Source: Candidatus Woesearchaeota archaeon (lineage in GTDB: Archaea > Nanobdellota > Nanobdellia > Woesearchaeales > UBA12501). Taken from it: 7,633 nucleotides of DNA. A model generated the notes under the pieces. The model was not told the DNA's origin, did no database searches, and was given only the letters and a program-made list of their open reading frames with translations. This document shows positions 4,607-7,633 of this stretch, piece by piece. Where the stretch lies: the NCBI GenBank assembly GCA_026394915.1, contig JAPLZS010000166.1, forward strand, positions 1,140-8,772, written 5' to 3'. Numbering within the stretch: the stretch's first letter is position 1; every line of letters begins with the position of its first letter. The translations under genes were made by a program, and so were the position numbers.

Positions 4607-7600
4607 TTAACTTCCATCATTCCACGTTGGATCATGGCTTGGGTCAAGGTTGCCGTAATCTGCTGGATGGGCTTTGATGTGATCTATTAAGAAGCCTCTT
4701 ATGGTGCTGTGTATGTTTTTGACTGCTTGTGCAGGAAGATTTGCAAAATCATCAATAAACATTCCGTTAGGTGCAAAATATAATACAACAGAAGGGGTTC
4801 CGATAGCATCATTATCAAGATAAAAAGGATCAAATCCACTATGTAATTCATCATTTGAAGAACTCCCATCAGTGAAATCTAACAAGTCTTGGGTTAAACC
4901 AGCTGCATTCCTTGGATAAGCAGGATTACATTGTATCATCTCGGCAGCCAAATTTGCTGCATAAGAAGGATTTACTCCTGCCTCTCCTTGTATCATAGCA
5001 ACAGATTCAGGATAAGTCAAGTAGATGCTTGTGGTTGGCAGCCACCTATCAACATAAAACTCTGCCTTGTCTTCTATTGTTGCTGTCGGCGAGTTTGATA
5101 TAGGGCTTTCGTTGCCTGCCTCGTCAACTGCCTTCACTCCAAAATACCATGTTCCTGCAGGTACAGTGAAGAACTGGTCGTATTGTGTTCCTGCTGGCCC
5201 TGTTGCAGTCACGCTTGCAAGAGGTGTTGCACTCAACCAGTCTGCCTCAGTCAATATAGGATTTGCTGAATAAGATATCACAAAATAACTTGGTGTTCCG
5301 ACTGCTCCGTCATCGCCTGAACTGACCCATCTAAGCCTTGCTTCCTCACCCTTGTTTACAGAATCATAAGCCTCAAGATTGTTCATGGCAGAAGGCGCAG
5401 TCACATCCTTCACAGTAAAGCTCTTTGTTGATGATGCACTCAATGAGCCGTCTGAGCATATCACTTCAAGAGAATATGGTCCTGCTATTCCTGCTGGAAG
5501 AGCGACTGAAGATATTGTTCCGTCTGAGGCAACCTGTGCCTGCGTCAGTGTTGATGCTCCTCTGCTGTAAGTCACCGGGTCTCCGTCAGGATCTGTGCAT
5601 GATGCCCATCCTTCAAGAGCATATCCTTCATTTGCTTTTGTTATGTTCACTGAATTGAACACAGGAGCTCTATTCAGATTAGCAACTGTAATTGGCAATG
5701 TCTTTGAGGTAGTGCCTCCATTTCCATCATTTGCGTTCACAGTGACATTGTAAGTTCCTGCCCGGTCATAAGGCAAAGCTACTGAAGATGAGACTGTGCA
5801 GTCTGGATTTATCACAAGCTCTAAAAGTCCGCCGTTATTGCCCAATGAGCATGTTACGCTTGGGCTGTCAATGTCAGACACTGCTATTGAGCCGACAAGA
5901 TAGCTTCCCTCAATGCTGGTTGTTATTGTTGGATTTCCTATTACCGGCGCATCATTCACAGGATTGACTGTCATCGAAACTGTCGCTACATTGCTGTCCA
6001 AGCCGCCGTCATAGCATTTGTATGTGAATGAATCTGATCCGTTCCAGTTTGAGCTAGGAGTATAAGTCACCTTATTGCCTGCAATAGCGCCAAGGCTTCC
6101 ATGTGCGGGGTTTGTCACCTTGATATAAGTAAGAGGATCTCCTTCAATGTCTGTGCAGTTCAATGTCACCTGCTTTGCAGTATCTTCATCAGTCAAATCT
6201 GATACATTGTCTGCCAAAGGAGCATTATTAGTAAGGCCCACATTGATAGAAGCAGTCGCTGCATTGCCCTCAACAGTTCCGTCACTGCATTTGTATGTGA
6301 ATGAATCAACCCCGCTCCAGGTTGAGTTAGGAGTGTAAGTGACTTTGTTTCCTGCAATAGCGCCAAGGCTTCCATGGGAAGGATCTGTGACTTTGATATA
6401 TGTCAGAGGATCTCCTTCAATGTCTGTGCAGTTCAATGTCACCTGCTTTGCGGTATTTTTAGGGGTTACTTCAGAGACATTGTTTGCAACAGGCGCATCA
6501 TCCACAGGAGTCACTGTAACCAATATGCTATCCAGTCCAGAACCTCCATCCTTGTCAGTTGCTGTGAAACTTACTGTCTCAGAGCCGTACCAATTGGGCT
6601 TTGCTGTGAAAGTGGCTACTCCGCCTGAAACATTCACAAGGACATTTGTATTGCCGGAATAAACCCAGCTTGCCGGAGGCAGATCTGCAGCAACATCTGT
6701 CACATAGCTTGCAAGATTGAGATTATTGCTTCCATCCTCTAAGAAAGTTATGCTATTAGGAAGATTGACAACAGGGTTCAAATTGCTTATCACAGCATTG
6801 GTTATATCAGTCCCAACAGCCCCTTCATTATCAGTGACAGTCAGTGTTGCTGTGTATGTCTTATTGTCAGCATAAGTGTGGATTACATTCTGTCCTGCTG
6901 CATTTGTTCCGTCTCCAAAATCCCAGGCATAGCTCACAATAGAGCCGTCAGCATCAGAGCCAGAGCCTGAAAAGCTCACTGATGCGCCTTCATTTCCCGA
7001 GTAAGGCCCGTTTGCTTCTGCAATTGGAGCTATATTAGAAGACACTGTCAGCCTAAATGTATCGCTGGCAGTCAGTCCGCCTGTGTCTGTGACATGTACT
7101 GTGATGTCAGATATTCCGCTTCCTGCAACAGTGCAGTCAACATACCTGTTTGAATCAATAGTGCAGTTAGCGACAGTTGTGTTTGTCTGGCTTGTGATAG
7201 TATAAACTAAAGCATTGTCAGCATCCTGTGCATCAGAAGCATATACAAAAAGATCTATTAGATTGTCATTCAATCCTGAACCTATTGTAAGGTACTGGTC
7301 TGGCAGCGCAGATAATGCTGGCGCTGTGTTCGGCGGCGCATTATACTCGCTGTTATCTTTTAAAGATGTGCATCCTGGATCAGCCATGTCAACCAATCCA
7401 TCGCCATCATTATCCTTATGATCATTGCACTGGTATACGACAGGAGGTTTGCCTCCGCCTCCTCCGCCACCGCCTCCTCCGCAGCCATAGCCGTAGCCTA
7501 AGAGAACAGCTGTAAGAGCAAACATATTAATAGAATGGGATAATCCAAGAGGTACAGCAAAAGCAGAGCTTCTATCATAAGCCCAATCATTCACCGCTTT

Positions 7601-7633
7601 TCTTGCGCTTTTTAGTCTTCTTAATATCCCTTC
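4607..7633 (-). CDS. Giant extracellular multidomain protein: Gly tether, Ca-binding loop, PKD, cadherin/Ig-like repeats, Fn3-like domain (5' end open)
   Basis: The frame is open from the TAA at 4607 to the right edge. Residue numbers below start at a GTG at 7594, but 13 more codons (EGILRRLKSARKA) read through to the edge and no ribosome site or TATA box marks that GTG, so the true start may be outside. A hydrophobic segment (about 11-37) ends at C38, followed by ten Gly, like lipoproteins with a Gly tether. Next comes a calcium-type loop, DNDGDGLVD (61-69), between Cys residues. Domains then follow: cadherin-like (about 90-185), PKD with WDFGDGT (187-270), cadherin/Ig-like (272-364), two near-identical Ig-like units (365-455, 456-546), two more (547-639, 640-729), Fn3-like (731-841), and an unrecognised C-terminal domain (842-995) with no membrane helix or sorting signal. 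Most Ig-like domains carry one Cys pair, suggesting disulfides outside the cell. The likely role is adhesion or surface structure. The partner is unknown. Confidence 0.9.
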   Translation of the reverse strand, partial: EGILRRLKSARKAVNDWAYDRSSAFAVPLGLSHSINMFALTAVLLGYGYGCGGGGGGGGGGKPPVVYQCNDHKDNDGDGLVDMADPGCTSLKDNSEYNAPPNTAPALSALPDQYLTIGSGLNDNLIDLFVYASDAQDADNALVYTITSQTNTTVANCTIDSNRYVDCTVAGSGISDITVHVTDTGGLTASDTFRLTVSSNIAPIAEANGPYSGNEGASVSFSGSGSDADGSIVSYAWDFGDGTNAAGQNVIHTYADNKTYTATLTVTDNEGAVGTDITNAVISNLNPVVNLPNSITFLEDGSNNLNLASYVTDVAADLPPASWVYSGNTNVLVNVSGGVATFTAKPNWYGSETVSFTATDKDGGSGLDSILVTVTPVDDAPVANNVSEVTPKNTAKQVTLNCTDIEGDPLTYIKVTDPSHGSLGAIAGNKVTYTPNSTWSGVDSFTYKCSDGTVEGNAATASINVGLTNNAPLADNVSDLTDEDTAKQVTLNCTDIEGDPLTYIKVTNPAHGSLGAIAGNKVTYTPSSNWNGSDSFTYKCYDGGLDSNVATVSMTVNPVNDAPVIGNPTITTSIEGSYLVGSIAVSDIDSPSVTCSLGNNGGLLELVINPDCTVSSSVALPYDRAGTYNVTVNANDGNGGTTSKTLPITVANLNRAPVFNSVNITKANEGYALEGWASCTDPDGDPVTYSRGASTLTQAQVASDGTISSVALPAGIAGPYSLEVICSDGSLSASSTKSFTVKDVTAPSAMNNLEAYDSVNKGEEARLRWVSSGDDGAVGTPSYFVISYSANPILTEADWLSATPLASVTATGPAGTQYDQFFTVPAGTWYFGVKAVDEAGNESPISNSPTATIEDKAEFYVDRWLPTTSIYLTYPESVAMIQGEAGVNPSYAANLAAEMIQCNPAYPRNAAGLTQDLLDFTDGSSSNDELHSGFDPFYLDNDAIGTPSVVLYFAPNGMFIDDFANLPAQAVKNIHSTIRGFLIDHIKAHPADYGNLDPSHDPTWNDGS
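6014..6190 (-). repeat. Duplicated Ig-like unit, copy B (residues 469-527)
   Basis: This coding segment matches the one at 6287-6463 with a fixed offset of 273 bp (91 residues) and no gaps. At the protein level 50 of 59 positions are identical, with most changes near the ends. Both copies keep the block TAKQVTLNCTDIEGDPLTY, a Cys pair (C480 and C527 here) and LGAIAGNKVTYTP. Long stretches of identical DNA show a recent duplication or gene conversion. Confidence 0.9.
6287..6463 (-). repeat. Duplicated Ig-like unit, copy A (residues 378-436)
   Basis: This is the partner of the unit at 6014-6190 and lies closer to the N-terminus. Its Cys pair is C389 and C436. The other Ig-like domains of the protein resemble these two only in pattern, not in sequence, so only this pair was copied recently. 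Confidence 0.9.
7451..7480 (-). repeat. Ten-codon poly-glycine tract
   Basis: Ten consecutive GGN codons (mixed GGA, GGC and GGT) directly follow Cys38 of the giant surface protein. This gives a low-complexity DNA tract whose length could vary between strains by slippage. In the protein it would be a flexible tether between a membrane anchor and the Ca-binding loop. Confidence 0.8.

Noticed and set aside
5067..7515. Several plus-strand frames of 60-107 codons opposite the giant gene
   Set aside because: They are antisense shadows of the repeat-rich frame. Two of them even mirror its duplicated repeat units.

Overview
The window looks like a piece of a small, moderately AT-rich archaeal genome, most likely of the DPANN type (Woesearchaeota/Pacearchaeota-like). 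The evidence is archaeal TATA-type boxes 26-40 bp before start codons, genes that appear leaderless or nearly so, one GGTG-type Shine-Dalgarno site, and large secreted proteins built from Cys-rich modules, a MopE-type metal-binding motif, PKD domains and cadherin/Ig-like repeats. The lineage is inferred from style. No rRNA or marker gene is present to prove it.

Layout from left to right. (1) 1-1926, minus: a secreted Cys-rich/PKD surface protein whose C-terminus lies beyond the left edge. It is one uninterrupted 642-codon frame. (2) 1927-2037: a divergent promoter region. (3) 2038-2430, plus: a small soluble helical protein of unknown function with three spaced G-I-L-[S/T] repeats. (4) 2424-3716, minus: a cytoplasmic alkaline-phosphatase-superfamily phosphodiesterase/pyrophosphatase-like enzyme with all expected metal ligands and a Thr nucleophile. 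Its stop codon overlaps the end of the small gene. (5) 3816-4357, minus: a type II toxin-antitoxin operon, with a ribbon-helix-helix antitoxin followed 2 nt later by a RelE/YafQ-like toxin. An operator-like array lies between its TATA box and start codon. (6) 4400-4606: a non-coding stretch with a perfect 17-bp dyad beside a second TATA-like element, then the likely oligo-T terminator of the next gene. (7) 4607-7633, minus: a giant surface protein with a poly-Gly tether, a Ca-binding DNDGDG loop, a PKD domain, several cadherin/Ig-like domains (two recently duplicated), an Fn3-like domain and an unrecognised C-terminal domain. Its frame is open to the right edge, so its true start is not visible.

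The two large proteins belong outside the cell and probably act in adhesion, surface-layer structure or binding of other cells. The toxin-antitoxin pair is self-contained. Nothing shows that the phosphodiesterase, the small helical protein and the toxin-antitoxin pair act together. I do not see a clearly new multi-gene system. The points most worth checking are the sharp codon-usage break inside the first gene, the operator architecture of the toxin-antitoxin operon, the orphan dyad, the repeat-built small protein, and the unrecognised C-terminal domain of the large protein.
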